A stretch of 64,000 nucleotides of DNA from Pseudomonas pergaminensis (GTDB taxonomy: Bacteria; Pseudomonadota; Gammaproteobacteria; Pseudomonadales; Pseudomonadaceae), in assembly GCF_024112395.2 (NCBI RefSeq), contig NZ_CP078013.2, positions 5,798,501 through 5,862,500 of the forward strand, read 5' to 3'. Shown piece after piece: positions 10,518 through 22,184 of this stretch. Each line of letters opens with the position of its first letter. Within the stretch, counting starts at the first letter, position 1. The notes under the pieces are model-generated. The model did not search any database. It had not been told where the DNA came from and worked only from the letters and a program-made list of their open reading frames with translations. A program made the position numbers and the translations under genes.

Positions 10518-10700
10518 GCTACTTTGCTTACAGAGATTTCCGAGTTTTTTCGAGAAATCACCTGCAATCCGGCAGATAACTTGCCCAAGCAGCAGAAAAA
10601 CGAGTAAAGACTTTGTAAGCAGAGGCCTGCTTATTTCATAATGCGCGCTTATTGGATCCCCCGAGGGTCCGCGTGCCCCGTCAGAGGTAAGTCGATTCCC

Positions 10701-11255
10701 ATGAAACGCACCGGCCGCACCCTGGTTCTGGGCTGCCTGTTGCTCCTTCAGCCGCTGCTGGCACATGCACAAGCAGGCGGCAACTCGTTGTTAATCCCAG
10801 CGATGGGTCGTTGCACCCTCAATACCCAGCCAGACAGCCAGGCCGAAGCGCTGAGCGCGTGCCAGAAACAGGCCGATGGTGGGGATGCGCAGGCGCAATA
10901 CGAGTTGGGCGAGTACTTCCACGACAGCAAAAACCCTGCCCGCGACCTCAACCAAGCCTTGAGCTACTTCGAGAAAGCCTCGTTGCAGGGCCACGCCCAG
11001 GCGCAATTCGAACTGGGCAACATGTTCTTCAAAGGCGAAGGCGTGCCGGCAAACAACGTCCAGGCCTACATCGTGCTGAAAATGGCCGCGGTCAACGGCG
11101 CCGAAGACGCACTGGACACTGCCGACGAAGTCGCCGAGCACATGCAGCGCGATGAGTTGGAAGTGGCCACCCAGGTACTGGGCCAGATTTTCCGCAACTA
11201 CCTACAGGAATTGCAGAGTGCCGATGGGCGCTCGCCCTTCTCACCCCTGCCCTGA
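10701..11255 (+). CDS. Exported Sel1/TPR-like repeat protein
   Basis: 184 residues. A signal peptide (1-24, LVLGCLLLLQPLLAHAQA) is followed by two Sel1-type helical repeats (QKQADGGDAQAQYELGEYF and KASLQGHAQAQFELGNMF, each with a following acidic helix). Such repeats bind other proteins; the partner is unknown, and the protein is probably periplasmic. The ATG at 10701, with AGAGG upstream, is chosen over an in-frame start at 10641 because only the shorter form begins with a charged n-region. A gene in the same place follows hemL in P. aeruginosa. Confidence 0.85.
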   Translation: MKRTGRTLVLGCLLLLQPLLAHAQAGGNSLLIPAMGRCTLNTQPDSQAEALSACQKQADGGDAQAQYELGEYFHDSKNPARDLNQALSYFEKASLQGHAQAQFELGNMFFKGEGVPANNVQAYIVLKMAAVNGAEDALDTADEVAEHMQRDELEVATQVLGQIFRNYLQELQSADGRSPFSPLP

Positions 11256-11275
11256 ATTTATCTAGACACTTCTAT

Positions 11276-11362
11276 CGCTATCGCAGGCAAGCCAGCTCCC
11301 ACACTCGATCGAGTTCCAGCATAGGAATGCGGCCAACTGTGGGAGCTGGCTTGCCTGCGATG
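11276..11362. repeat. REP pair, outward orientation
   Basis: TATCGCAGGCAAGCCAGCTC at about 11277 and its inverse GTGGGAGCTGGCTTGCCTGC at 11339. The pair is arranged opposite to the one at 726, with the GGGAG ends facing inward. It fills the gap between the Sel1-like gene and the DUF1820 gene, which converge here. Confidence 0.88.
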
Positions 11363-11383
11363 GGCGCGACGCGGTCTGAAGCC

Positions 11384-11710
11384 CTACTTCTCAGGCATCG
11401 GCATCGGAAACGGCATCACATTGCTGGTGCCCCGTGCCTCGCTGATCTTCGGCGTGCCCAGGCGCTCGACTTCATCGATGCGCACAATCGAATGCATCGG
11501 CACAAAACTGCGCACCACGCCTTCAAACTGAGCCTTGAGTTTCTCTTCGCCCGGGTCGACGACCAATTGGGTGCGCTCGCCAAAGACGAACTCTTCCACC
11601 TCCAGGAAACCCCACAGATCGCTCTGATAGATCTGCTTGGCGTACATTTCGAACACCTGGCCCTGGTTGAGGAAAATCACCTTGTAGATTGGAGCTTCAC
11701 GTTTGGTCAT
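11384..11710 (-). CDS. DUF1820 family protein
   Basis: 108 residues. It begins with APIYKVIFLNQGQVFEMYAK and has LWGFLEVEEFVFGE and VPMHSIVRIDEVERLGT, the signature blocks of DUF1820. It is a small soluble protein with no signal peptide and no known function. It is divergent from miaB across 131 bp, as in other pseudomonads. The ATG at 11710 is preferred; an upstream in-frame codon adds six residues with no ribosome site. Confidence 0.85.
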   Translation of the reverse strand: MTKREAPIYKVIFLNQGQVFEMYAKQIYQSDLWGFLEVEEFVFGERTQLVVDPGEEKLKAQFEGVVRSFVPMHSIVRIDEVERLGTPKISEARGTSNVMPFPMPMPEK

Positions 11711-11841
11711 GGTGGGCGAACAACACATCGGGGATATAAAAGAGGGCGCGAACTATAGCATGGCACCCGATGCACAACGCTAGGAACCAATGGGCATGCC
11801 CCCTATAATGCGCGGTTCTTTACCACCAGTTGACGATCCCC

Positions 11842-13170
11842 ATGGCCAAGAAGCTTTACATCGAAACCCACGGTTGCCAGATGAACGAGTACGACAGCTC
11901 GCGCATGGTCGATCTGCTGGGCGAACACCAGGCCCTGGAAGTCACCGCCCGCGCCGAAGATGCCGACGTGATCCTGCTCAATACCTGCTCGATCCGCGAA
12001 CGGGCCCAGGACCGTGTGTACTCGCAGCTGGGCCGCTGGCGCGAATTGAAACTGGCCAACCCGGACATGGTGATCGCCGTCGGCGGTTGCGTGGCCAGCC
12101 AGGAAGGCGCCGCGATCCGCGACCGCGCGCCCTATGTCGACGTGGTCTTCGGCCCGCAGACCCTGCACCGCTTGCCGGAAATGATCGACGCCGCACGCTT
12201 CACCAAGCTGCCGCAGGTCGACGTGTCGTTCCCGGAAATCGAAAAATTCGACCACTTGCCCGAGCCACGTATCGATGGGCCAAGTGCCTACGTGTCGGTC
12301 ATGGAAGGCTGCAGCAAGTACTGCACCTTCTGCGTGGTGCCTTACACCCGTGGCGAAGAAGTCAGTCGGCCGTTTGACGACGTACTGTCGGAAATCATCC
12401 ACCTGGCCGAAAACGGCGTGCGCGAAGTGACCCTGCTGGGCCAGAACGTCAACGGTTACCGTGGCCTCACCGACGATGGCCGCCTGGCCGACCTGGCGGA
12501 GCTGATCCGCGTGGTGGCTGCCGTGGACGGTATCGAGCGGATTCGCTACACCACCTCGCACCCGCTGGAGTTCTCCGACAGCCTGATCCAGGCCCACGCG
12601 GAAGTGCCGGAACTGGTCAAGCACCTGCACCTGCCGGTGCAATCGGGTTCGGACCGCATCCTGGCGGCCATGAAGCGCAACCACACCGCCCTGGAATACA
12701 AATCCAAACTGCGCAAATTGCGCGCGGCGGTGCCGGGCATCTGCATCAGTTCGGACTTTATCGTCGGCTTCCCCGGTGAAACCGAAAAAGACTTCGAGCA
12801 GACCATGAAGTTGATCGAGGACGTCGGTTTCGACTTCTCTTATTCATTCGTCTACAGCCAGCGCCCCGGCACCCCGGCCGCCGACCTGGCGGATGACACC
12901 CCGGAAGCGCTGAAAAAAGAGCGTCTCAATGCCCTGCAACATCGCTTGAACCAGCAGGGTTTCGAGATCAGCCGACAAATGGTCGGTTCCACCCAGCGCA
13001 TCCTGGTCACCGACTACTCGAAAAAAGACCCGGGCGAGCTGCAGGGCCGTACCGAAAACAACCGAATCGTAAACTTCCGTTGCGATAATCCGACCCTGAT
13101 CGGCCAGTTTGCCGACGTGCACATCGATGCGGCGCAGCCTCATTCGTTGCGTGGGTCGTTGATCCCGTAA
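11842..13170 (+). CDS. miaB: tRNA-2-methylthio-N6-dimethylallyladenosine synthase
   Basis: 442 residues. MiaB adds a methylthio group to i6A37 of tRNAs reading UNN codons. Three domains are visible: UPF0004 with [30 protein letters not shown] and [10 protein letters not shown] (three Cys for the auxiliary Fe-S cluster); radical SAM with [15 protein letters not shown] (CxxxCxxC); and a C-terminal TRAM domain. The ATG at 11842 is used rather than a TTG at 11830. Confidence 0.97.
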   Translation: MAKKLYIETHGCQMNEYDSSRMVDLLGEHQALEVTARAEDADVILLNTCSIRERAQDRVYSQLGRWRELKLANPDMVIAVGGCVASQEGAAIRDRAPYVDVVFGPQTLHRLPEMIDAARFTKLPQVDVSFPEIEKFDHLPEPRIDGPSAYVSVMEGCSKYCTFCVVPYTRGEEVSRPFDDVLSEIIHLAENGVREVTLLGQNVNGYRGLTDDGRLADLAELIRVVAAVDGIERIRYTTSHPLEFSDSLIQAHAEVPELVKHLHLPVQSGSDRILAAMKRNHTALEYKSKLRKLRAAVPGICISSDFIVGFPGETEKDFEQTMKLIEDVGFDFSYSFVYSQRPGTPAADLADDTPEALKKERLNALQHRLNQQGFEISRQMVGSTQRILVTDYSKKDPGELQGRTENNRIVNFRCDNPTLIGQFADVHIDAAQPHSLRGSLIP

Positions 13171-13202
13171 CCCATCGGTATCATTGACTGACGGAGATCA
13201 AA

Positions 13203-13296
13203 ATGTGGGAGCGGGCTTGCTCGCGAAGGCGGCGGTTCAGTCGATACATGCATTGACTGACCCAACGCCTTCGCGAGCAAGCCCGCTCCCACATTT
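13203..13296. repeat. REP pair, GGGCTTGCTCGCGAA class
   Basis: ATGTGGGAGCGGGCTTGCTC at 13203 and the inverse GAGCAAGCCCGCTCCCACAT at 13277-13296. The core differs from the GCTGGCTTGCCTGCGAT class seen elsewhere, so it belongs to a second REP family. It lies between miaB and phoH. Confidence 0.9.
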
Positions 13297-13396
13297 GGAC
13301 CGCGCAGCATTCCGATAACGTAAGTGCTTTCGTACCCGCGCCACTGGCGTTATTCTCTCTTTCACCTCAACAGCCAAAGGGCGGCTAAAAGCGACC

Positions 13397-14401
13397 TTGA
13401 ACGCACCCACAGTAGAACCCCATCGTTTTCTCCTCGAGCCCTTTGAGGCTCGCCGTTTCGCCAACCTGTGCGGACAGTTCGACGAGCACCTGCGCTTGAT
13501 CGAACAACGCCTGAGCATCGAGATCCGCAACCGCGGCAATCAGTTCGAGCTCATTGGTGAACCTCAACACACCACGTCCGCAGAAAACCTGCTGCGCCGT
13601 CTCTACCGCGAAACCAAGGGCAGTGAGCTGTCGCCGGAAACGGTGCACCTGTACCTGCAGGAATCGGCGGTGGAAGACCTGGCCAACAACCCTGTGGCCG
13701 AAGCCAGCGTGGCCCTGCGGACCAAAAAAGGCATGATTCGCCCACGCGGCTTGAATCAGCAGAAGTACGTCAAGGAAATCCTCGGCAACGACATCAACTT
13801 TGGCATCGGCCCAGCCGGTACCGGCAAGACCTACCTGGCCGTGGCCTGTGCGGTCGACGCCCTGGAGCGCGAGCAAGTACGCCGCATCCTGCTGGTGCGC
13901 CCGGCGGTCGAGGCTGGCGAAAAGCTCGGCTTCCTGCCCGGCGACCTGGCCCAGAAGATCGACCCGTACCTGCGCCCGCTCTACGACGCACTCTACGAGA
14001 TGCTCGGCTTTGAATACGTAGCCAAGCTGATCGAGCGCCAGGTGATCGAGATCGCCCCGCTGGCCTACATGCGCGGCCGCACCCTGAACAACAGCTTCAT
14101 CATCCTCGACGAAAGCCAGAACACTACCGTCGAGCAAATGAAGATGTTCCTCACCCGGATCGGTTTCGGCTCCACCGCCGTGATCACCGGCGACGTCACC
14201 CAGGTCGACCTGCCCAAGGGCACCAAGTCAGGCCTGGCCCAGGTGATCGAGGTGCTCAAGGACGTGCCGGGCATCAGCTTCACGCACTTCATGCCCAAGG
14301 ACGTGGTCCGCCACCCGCTGGTGCAGCGCATTGTCGAAGCCTACGAGCGCTTCGACCATCGCGACGACGCGCCGGCCAAGGACGTTCGCCGCGATGCTTG
14401 A
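13397..14401 (+). CDS. PhoH-like ATPase
   Basis: 334 residues of the PhoH/YbeZ family, a P-loop ATPase linked to ribosome and RNA metabolism through its partner YbeY. Residues about 1-100 form a KH-like N-terminal part. The ATPase follows with [19 protein letters not shown] (Walker A) and [13 protein letters not shown] (Walker B). The start is a TTG at 13397, chosen because the conserved [20 protein letters not shown] block begins at about residue 7 and no ATG lies nearby. It overlaps ybeY by 8 bp and heads the phoH-ybeY-corC-lnt operon. Confidence 0.92.
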   Translation: MNAPTVEPHRFLLEPFEARRFANLCGQFDEHLRLIEQRLSIEIRNRGNQFELIGEPQHTTSAENLLRRLYRETKGSELSPETVHLYLQESAVEDLANNPVAEASVALRTKKGMIRPRGLNQQKYVKEILGNDINFGIGPAGTGKTYLAVACAVDALEREQVRRILLVRPAVEAGEKLGFLPGDLAQKIDPYLRPLYDALYEMLGFEYVAKLIERQVIEIAPLAYMRGRTLNNSFIILDESQNTTVEQMKMFLTRIGFGSTAVITGDVTQVDLPKGTKSGLAQVIEVLKDVPGISFTHFMPKDVVRHPLVQRIVEAYERFDHRDDAPAKDVRRDA

Positions 14402-14852
14402 GCTAGACCTGCAACTGGCCACCGAAGCGCCCGCACCCAGCGAAGCCCAGTTCCGTCAATGGTGCGCCCTGGCCCTGCGCCAGCGCACCGCCGACTCGGA
14501 ACTGACCATTCGACTAGTCGACGAGCCCGAGGGCCGCGAGCTGAACCACACCTGGCGCCAGAAGGATTACGCGACCAACGTGCTGTCCTTCCCCGCCGAC
14601 GTGCCGGATGAACTGCTGGATATCCCCTTGCTGGGCGACCTGGTCATCTGTGTCGAGGTGGTGGAGCGCGAGGCGAAGGAACAAGGCAAGGAACTAGAAG
14701 CCCATTGGGCCCATCTAGTCATCCACGGCTGCTTGCATCTCTTGGGTTACGACCATATAGACGATGACGAAGCCGAGGAAATGGAAACACTGGAACAAAC
14801 GTTGCTTGCAGAATTGGGTCATCCGGACCCTTATGCAGACGACGACGTTTAA
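14394..14852 (+). CDS. ybeY: Endoribonuclease YbeY (rRNA maturation factor)
   Basis: 152 residues. The zinc motif [20 protein letters not shown] gives the three histidines of the family pattern HGxxHxxGyDH. YbeY takes part in 16S rRNA 3' maturation and ribosome quality control. The ATG at 14394 overlaps the phoH stop, which implies translational coupling. It begins [10 protein letters not shown], matching the family start. Confidence 0.95.
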   Translation: MLELDLQLATEAPAPSEAQFRQWCALALRQRTADSELTIRLVDEPEGRELNHTWRQKDYATNVLSFPADVPDELLDIPLLGDLVICVEVVEREAKEQGKELEAHWAHLVIHGCLHLLGYDHIDDDEAEEMETLEQTLLAELGHPDPYADDDV

Positions 14853-14893
14853 AAACACTCAACTGTAACAATAAAGGATTCAGAGTAATCGCT

Positions 14894-15733
14894 ATGAGCG
14901 AAGACCGATCGAGCAACGGGCAGAAGTCATGGCTGGGTAAACTGACCCAGGCTTTTGCCCACGAGCCGAAAAACCGCCAGGAGCTGCTTGAGCTGCTGCG
15001 CGAGGCCCATCAGAACAAGTTGCTGGACAGCGAAGCGCTGGCCATCGTCGAAGGCGCCATCCAGGTGGCTGACCTGCAAGTACGCGACATCATGGTCCCG
15101 CGCTCGCAGATGATCAGCATCAAGGCGACCCAGACCCCACGGGAGTTTCTCCCGGCCGTGATCGACTCGGCGCACTCGCGCTACCCGGTGATCGGTGAAA
15201 GCCATGACGACGTCATGGGTGTCCTGCTGGCCAAGGACCTGCTGCCGCTGATCCTCAAGGAGAACGGCGACAGCTTCAACATCAAGGACCTGCTGCGTCC
15301 GGCCACCTTCGTGCCTGAATCCAAGCGCCTGAACGTGTTGCTGCGTGAGTTCCGCGCCAACCACAATCACATGGCCATTGTGATCGACGAATACGGCGGC
15401 GTGGCCGGCCTGGTGACCATTGAAGACGTGCTGGAACAGATCGTCGGCGACATCGAAGACGAACATGACGTCGAAGAAGACAGCTACATCAAGCCGCTGC
15501 CCAGCGGTGACTTCCTGATCAAGGCGCTGACGCCGATCGAGAACTTCAACGAGTTCTTCGACAGCGAATTCTCCGACGACGAGTTCGACACCGTCGGCGG
15601 CCTGGTGATGAGTGCGTTCGGGCACCTGCCCAAGCGTAACGAAACCACCGAGATCGGCGCTTATCGCTTCCGCATCCTGAATGCCGATAGCCGCAGGATC
15701 CATCTGATCCGCCTGACACCCATTGCCCGCTAA
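14894..15733 (+). CDS. corC: HlyC/CorC family protein (magnesium and cobalt efflux protein CorC)
   Basis: 279 residues. Two CBS domains (about 65-195; VRDIMVPRSQMISIKA, YPVIGESHDDVMGVLLAKDL, NHMAIVIDEYGGVAGLVTIE) are followed by the CorC/HlyC C-terminal domain with FDTVGGLVMSAFGHLPKR. It has no membrane segments, unlike CNNM/CorB proteins, so it is probably a cytoplasmic regulator of divalent cation export. AAAGGA lies upstream. It sits between ybeY and lnt, the standard order in gammaproteobacteria. Confidence 0.93.
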   Translation: MSEDRSSNGQKSWLGKLTQAFAHEPKNRQELLELLREAHQNKLLDSEALAIVEGAIQVADLQVRDIMVPRSQMISIKATQTPREFLPAVIDSAHSRYPVIGESHDDVMGVLLAKDLLPLILKENGDSFNIKDLLRPATFVPESKRLNVLLREFRANHNHMAIVIDEYGGVAGLVTIEDVLEQIVGDIEDEHDVEEDSYIKPLPSGDFLIKALTPIENFNEFFDSEFSDDEFDTVGGLVMSAFGHLPKRNETTEIGAYRFRILNADSRRIHLIRLTPIAR

Positions 15734-15741
15734 GGAATGAC

Positions 15742-17265
15742 ATGCAGCGCCTAACCCGCCCCGGCTGGCCCGGTAATCTGCTGGCCGTGGTGGCCGGCGC
15801 CATCACCACCCTGGCGCTGGCGCCGTTCGACCTGTGGCCGTTTGCACTGGTCGCGGTCGGCGTGTTCTACGTGGGGCTGCGGGACCTGAGCCCGCGCCAG
15901 GCCCTGGGGCGTGGTTGGTGTTTTGGTTTCGGCCTGTTCGGCGCCGGCACCAGCTGGATCTACTACAGCATCCACCATTTCGGCGGCGCTTCGGTGCTGC
16001 TGGCCGGGTTCTTGATGCTGCTGTTCACCGCCGCGATTGCCTGGTTCTTCGCCCTGCCCGCCTGGCTGTGGGCCCGCTGGTTGCGTCGCAATGAAGCGCC
16101 ATTGGCCGATGCGCTGACGTTCGCCGCGCTGTGGGTGGGCCAGGAAGCGTTTCGCGGCTGGTTCCTGACCGGGTTCCCGTGGTTGTACTCCGGCTACAGC
16201 CAACTCGACGGTCCGCTGACGGGCTTGGCCCCAGTGGGCGGCATGTGGCTGATTTCCTTTGCCTTGGCACTCACGGCAGCCTTGCTGTGCAACCTGCCGC
16301 GCCTGCTGGCTGGCAAGCGCAACGCATTTATCGGTGCGGGCCTGGTGTTGCTGGTTGCGCCCTGGGCCATCGGCCTGGCGCTCAAGCACCACGCCTGGAC
16401 GGCGCCTTCGGGTGCGCCACTGACCGTAGCGGCCATCCAGGGCAATGTCGAACAAAGCATGAAATGGGACCCGGAGCAGCTCAATGCACAGCTCGCGCTG
16501 TACCGCGATATGAGCTTCAGCTCCAAGCCCGTCGACCTATTGGTGTGGCCAGAAACAGCAGTGCCGGTGCTCAAGGAGTCTGTCGAGGGCTACTTGGGCA
16601 TGATGGGCAAATTCGCCGCCGACCGGCACACCGCGCTGATCACCGGCGTGCCGATCCGCCAGGAAGTGCATCACCAGAAGCGCTACTTCAACGGCATCAC
16701 CGTGGTCGGCGAAGGCGACGGCACCTACCTCAAGCAGAAACTGGTGCCGTTCGGCGAATACGTGCCGCTGCAGGACATGCTGCGCGGCTTGATCGCTTTC
16801 TTCGACCTGCCGATGTCGGACTTCGCGCGCGGCCCGTCCGACCAGGCGATGCTGCAGGCCAAGGGCTATCAGATTGCGCCGTTCATTTGCTACGAAGTGG
16901 TGTACCCGGAATTCGCTGCCGGCCTGTCAGCCCAGAGCGATCTGTTGCTGACCATCAGCAACGACACCTGGTTCGGCCGCTCCATCGGCCCGCTGCAGCA
17001 CCTGCAAATGGCGCAGATGCGTGCGCTGGAAGCCGGCCGCTGGATGATCCGCGCCACCAACAATGGCGTGACCGGCCTGATCAACCCGTTTGGGCAGATC
17101 ACCGCGCAGATCCCGCAATTCGAGCGCGGCATCCTTTACGGGGAAGTGGTGCCGATGCACAACCTTACGCCGTACCTGCACTGGCGTTCGTGGCCGTTGA
17201 TCATTGTGTGCCTGGGGCTGTTTGGCTGGGCGCTGCTGGCGGGCCGGATGTCCAAGACCGTTTGA
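15742..17265 (+). CDS. lnt: Apolipoprotein N-acyltransferase
   Basis: 507 residues. Lnt adds the third acyl chain to the N-terminal Cys of lipoproteins at the outer face of the inner membrane. About six hydrophobic helices come first (1-205), then a nitrilase domain with the catalytic triad Glu (LVWPETAVPV), Lys (KQKLVPFGEYVPL) and Cys (IAPFICYEVVYPEFA), and one last helix near 485-500. AAGGA precedes the ATG. It ends the phoH-ybeY-corC-lnt run and is followed by a REP pair. Confidence 0.96.
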   Translation: MQRLTRPGWPGNLLAVVAGAITTLALAPFDLWPFALVAVGVFYVGLRDLSPRQALGRGWCFGFGLFGAGTSWIYYSIHHFGGASVLLAGFLMLLFTAAIAWFFALPAWLWARWLRRNEAPLADALTFAALWVGQEAFRGWFLTGFPWLYSGYSQLDGPLTGLAPVGGMWLISFALALTAALLCNLPRLLAGKRNAFIGAGLVLLVAPWAIGLALKHHAWTAPSGAPLTVAAIQGNVEQSMKWDPEQLNAQLALYRDMSFSSKPVDLLVWPETAVPVLKESVEGYLGMMGKFAADRHTALITGVPIRQEVHHQKRYFNGITVVGEGDGTYLKQKLVPFGEYVPLQDMLRGLIAFFDLPMSDFARGPSDQAMLQAKGYQIAPFICYEVVYPEFAAGLSAQSDLLLTISNDTWFGRSIGPLQHLQMAQMRALEAGRWMIRATNNGVTGLINPFGQITAQIPQFERGILYGEVVPMHNLTPYLHWRSWPLIIVCLGLFGWALLAGRMSKTV

Positions 17266-17281
17266 CCGACAGGCACATGAC

Positions 17282-17375
17282 AATGTGGGAGCTGGCTGGC
17301 CTGCGATAGCGGTGGGTCAGCCAGCAAATGGGCCGGCCGGCAGTCTGCCATCGCAGGCAAGCCAGCTCCCACATT
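17282..17375. repeat. REP pair between lnt and ydcF-like gene
   Basis: AATGTGGGAGCTGGCTGGCC at 17282 and the inverse GCAGGCAAGCCAGCTCCCAC at 17353. One arm carries GGCTGGCC where the class usually has GGCTTGCC. It sits between the ends of two convergent genes. Confidence 0.9.
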
Positions 17376-17388
17376 TGCATGTGCAGTG

Positions 17389-18150
17389 TTATCGGTAGAA
17401 CCATCGGTAACCTATCTGCCCCGCCGCTTCATTGATCAACTGCCCGCTGCGCCACACCGCTACAAACTCCGGCATCCACCCGCCCAGCGGCCTGGCGTTG
17501 TCCACCCCCAGAAACCCCACGGGCGCCGGCACCACGGTAAAGCCGGCCTTCTCGAAGCTCCACACCGAACGCGGCATGTGCCAGGCCTGGGTCACCACCA
17601 CCACGCGCTTGATCCCCTCCGGCAGCAGAATCTCGGCGCTCATCTGAGCATTTTCCCAAGTGGTACGGCTGCGTTCTTCTTTCCAGCGCACCGCCACGCC
17701 GAAGTCATCCTGCATCGACACGGCCATCAACTCGGCCTCGCTGGGCGGCGTGCCGTAATGCAGGCCGCCAGTGGTCAGCACCGGCAGCCCGGAGGCCTTG
17801 GCCAGTCGTGCGGCGTAACGCTGGCGCTCCAGGCCGGTACCGGTGGGTTGGTCGGTGCCCCACGCCGGGTCACCGCGCTCACGCCCCGAACCCAACACCA
17901 CGATGGCATCGGCACGCTGGGCCAGGGTGCTCCAGTCCTCGCGGGCCAGCGGCGGCTCGGTTTCCAGGGCACGAGCCCCCCACTCCACCATCACCGGCAG
18001 GCTGATCAGCCACATGCCGCCCAGGCCCAGGGCAAAGCAGCACGCGGCCAAGCGCGGGCGGCTGCGACGAAACCACCAGGCAAGGGCCAGCAGCAGCAAG
18101 AGAATGCCGGGCGGCAGGAGCAGCTGTTTGATGAAGTAACGAATAGGCAT
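17389..18150 (-). CDS. YdcF/ElyC/SanA family (DUF218) envelope protein
   Basis: 253 residues. Two N-terminal membrane helices (about 8-27 and 38-56) are followed by a DUF218 domain with DAIVVLGSGRERGD, PVLTTGGLHYGTPPSEAELM and VVVVTQAWHMPRSVWSFEKAG. E. coli ElyC, in the same family, affects peptidoglycan assembly and use of the lipid carrier, so an envelope role is inferred. The ATG directly abuts the 3' arm of a perfect 8-bp hairpin whose loop and arm contain the ribosome site (18151-18172), a sign of translational control. Confidence 0.88.
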   Translation of the reverse strand: MPIRYFIKQLLLPPGILLLLLALAWWFRRSRPRLAACCFALGLGGMWLISLPVMVEWGARALETEPPLAREDWSTLAQRADAIVVLGSGRERGDPAWGTDQPTGTGLERQRYAARLAKASGLPVLTTGGLHYGTPPSEAELMAVSMQDDFGVAVRWKEERSRTTWENAQMSAEILLPEGIKRVVVVTQAWHMPRSVWSFEKAGFTVVPAPVGFLGVDNARPLGGWMPEFVAVWRSGQLINEAAGQIGYRWFYR

Positions 18151-18172
18151 CGGGCATCTCCATAGATGCCCG
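18151..18172 (-). promoter_or_regulatory. Start-codon hairpin with an ANGGA loop (candidate RsmA/CsrA site)
   Basis: Read on the minus strand: CGGGCATC, loop TATGGA, GATGCCCG, then at once the ATG of the ydcF-like gene. The 8-bp stem is perfect. The only Shine-Dalgarno, GGAG, begins in the loop seven bases before the ATG, so the folded form would hide it. ATGGA fits the ANGGA core that RsmA/CsrA proteins bind in hairpin loops. The sequence is seen; the regulator is inferred. Confidence 0.6.
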
Positions 18173-18264
18173 AAGCCTAAGGTGTAACGGGGTTTAGCGA
18201 CAATCTTTACGGTGACCTGTCTTGCAGTGACATAGAGCGATGATGCAGTTCAGGGGGGAGTGAA

Positions 18265-18582
18265 TTACTTGTAGCGGGCGGACCGGAGCTTTTCCGGGCC
18301 ACGACCGGCCGACAAGTCCTTGAGCCACACCACCTTGGCTGAATGCGTAGGCTCCTTGACTGGCGGGGTTGCCACCCAGGGAGGCGCACTGCGCCCATTG
18401 CGTTCCAGATAAGCGTTGATCAGTTCCAGCTCCGCGCGGCTAAGCCCACGCAGTTCCAACTCAACAGGCCGTTCATCACGCAATCGGCCCGCTGTCCTCG
18501 CTGCATCCAATGCACGACCCAATCGGTCGATCAGTCCTTCGTAGATATCCGGTTTCGTTACGATTCGCTGCGATTCAACCAT
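18265..18582 (-). CDS. Conserved hypothetical protein
   Basis: 105 residues, no signal peptide or membrane segment. It has an Arg/Glu-rich helical N-terminal half (IYEGLIDRLGRALDAARTAG, then VELELRGLSRAELELINAYL) and a basic C-terminal tail with WLKDLSAGRGPEKLRSARYK. A gene of this size lies between the lnt region and leuS in P. aeruginosa, which supports it as real. GAGGTGAGGGG precedes the ATG. I cannot assign a function; the pattern of alternating charges suggests a small nucleic acid or protein binding helix bundle, which is only a guess. Confidence 0.75.
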   Translation of the reverse strand: MVESQRIVTKPDIYEGLIDRLGRALDAARTAGRLRDERPVELELRGLSRAELELINAYLERNGRSAPPWVATPPVKEPTHSAKVVWLKDLSAGRGPEKLRSARYK

Positions 18583-18598
18583 CCCCTCACCTCATTGA

Positions 18599-21451
<2,853 letters not shown>

Positions 21452-21459
21452 TCGGATCG

Positions 21460-21483
21460 GGCGCAGGGCTTGAGCCCTGCGCC
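21460..21483 (+). terminator. Hairpin between leuS and lptE
   Basis: GGCGCAGGGCT (21460-21470), loop TG, AGCCCTGCGCC (21473-21483): an 11-bp perfect stem. No U-run follows, so it is more likely an mRNA-protecting or processing hairpin inside the leuS-lptE-holA operon than a full stop. Confidence 0.55.
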
Positions 21484-21539
21484 GAACAAAGCCTTCAGGG
21501 CCTCGATAAGGCCCACATGGTTTCAAGGGGAGCAACAAA

Positions 21540-22145
21540 ATGATCAAACGCAATTTGCTGGTTATGGGCCTTGCCGTGCTGCTGAGCGCTTGCGGCTTCC
21601 ATCTGCGCGGTACCGGCACCAACGAACTGGCGATCAAGGAACTGGACGTCAGTGCCCGTGACGCCTACAGCGAGACAGTGACCCAGCTGCGTCAGGTCCT
21701 GGAAAACAACGGCGTTCACGTCTACACCGGCGCGACCTACAAGCTGTTCCTGGCCAATGAAACGCAAACCCAGCGCAACCTGAGCTACGCCAGTGCTGGC
21801 CGTGCATCCGACATCGAACTGAGCACCGTGCTCAGCTTTGAAGTCCAGGGCCGCGACCACCTGCCATTGATGAGTGACGACGTCCAGATCCAGAAAATCG
21901 TCGGCCACGACGGCAACAACCTGGTGGGTTCGGATTCCGAAATCATCCAGGTGCGCAAGGAAATGCGTCGCGAGCTGGTGCAGCGCATGGTTCTGCGCCT
22001 GTCGATGATCACGCCGGAACAACTTGAGACCTTGCAGCAACGCGCTGACGACAAGGCCAAGGCTGATGCCGACGCGCTGAAAGCTGCCAAAGAGTACGAA
22101 GACAACACGCCGAAACAGTCGCCTGTTGAAGTCCCTGTCGAGTAA
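21540..22145 (+). CDS. lptE: LPS-assembly lipoprotein LptE
   Basis: 201 residues. Signal peptide with lipobox LLSAC (Cys near residue 19) and the family start CGFHLRGTGTNELAIKELDV. LptE plugs the LptD barrel that puts LPS on the cell surface. The C-terminal 35 residues are charged and helical (ADDKAKADADALKAAKEYED). It lies between leuS and holA, as in nearly all gammaproteobacteria, which fixes the identity. AAGGGGAG precedes the ATG. Confidence 0.95.
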   Translation: MIKRNLLVMGLAVLLSACGFHLRGTGTNELAIKELDVSARDAYSETVTQLRQVLENNGVHVYTGATYKLFLANETQTQRNLSYASAGRASDIELSTVLSFEVQGRDHLPLMSDDVQIQKIVGHDGNNLVGSDSEIIQVRKEMRRELVQRMVLRLSMITPEQLETLQQRADDKAKADADALKAAKEYEDNTPKQSPVEVPVE

Positions 22146-22148
22146 GCC

Positions 22149-22175
22149 AAACGGGGCGCCCCAAGCGCCCCGTTT
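22149..22175 (+). promoter_or_regulatory. Strong hairpin just before the holA start
   Basis: AAACGGGGCGC (22149-22159) pairs perfectly with GCGCCCCGTTT (22165-22175), five-base loop. The stem begins 4 bp after the lptE stop and ends 9 bp before the holA ATG. No Shine-Dalgarno is seen between hairpin and start. It could be a weak terminator (only GTTTACCC follows) or a brake on holA translation. Confidence 0.55.
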
Positions 22176-22184
22176 ACCCTGCCT

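Noticed and set aside
17879..18163. Alternative start MEMPDAY inside the ydcF hairpin
   Set aside because: That ATG is in another frame, and its reading frame has no conserved domain.
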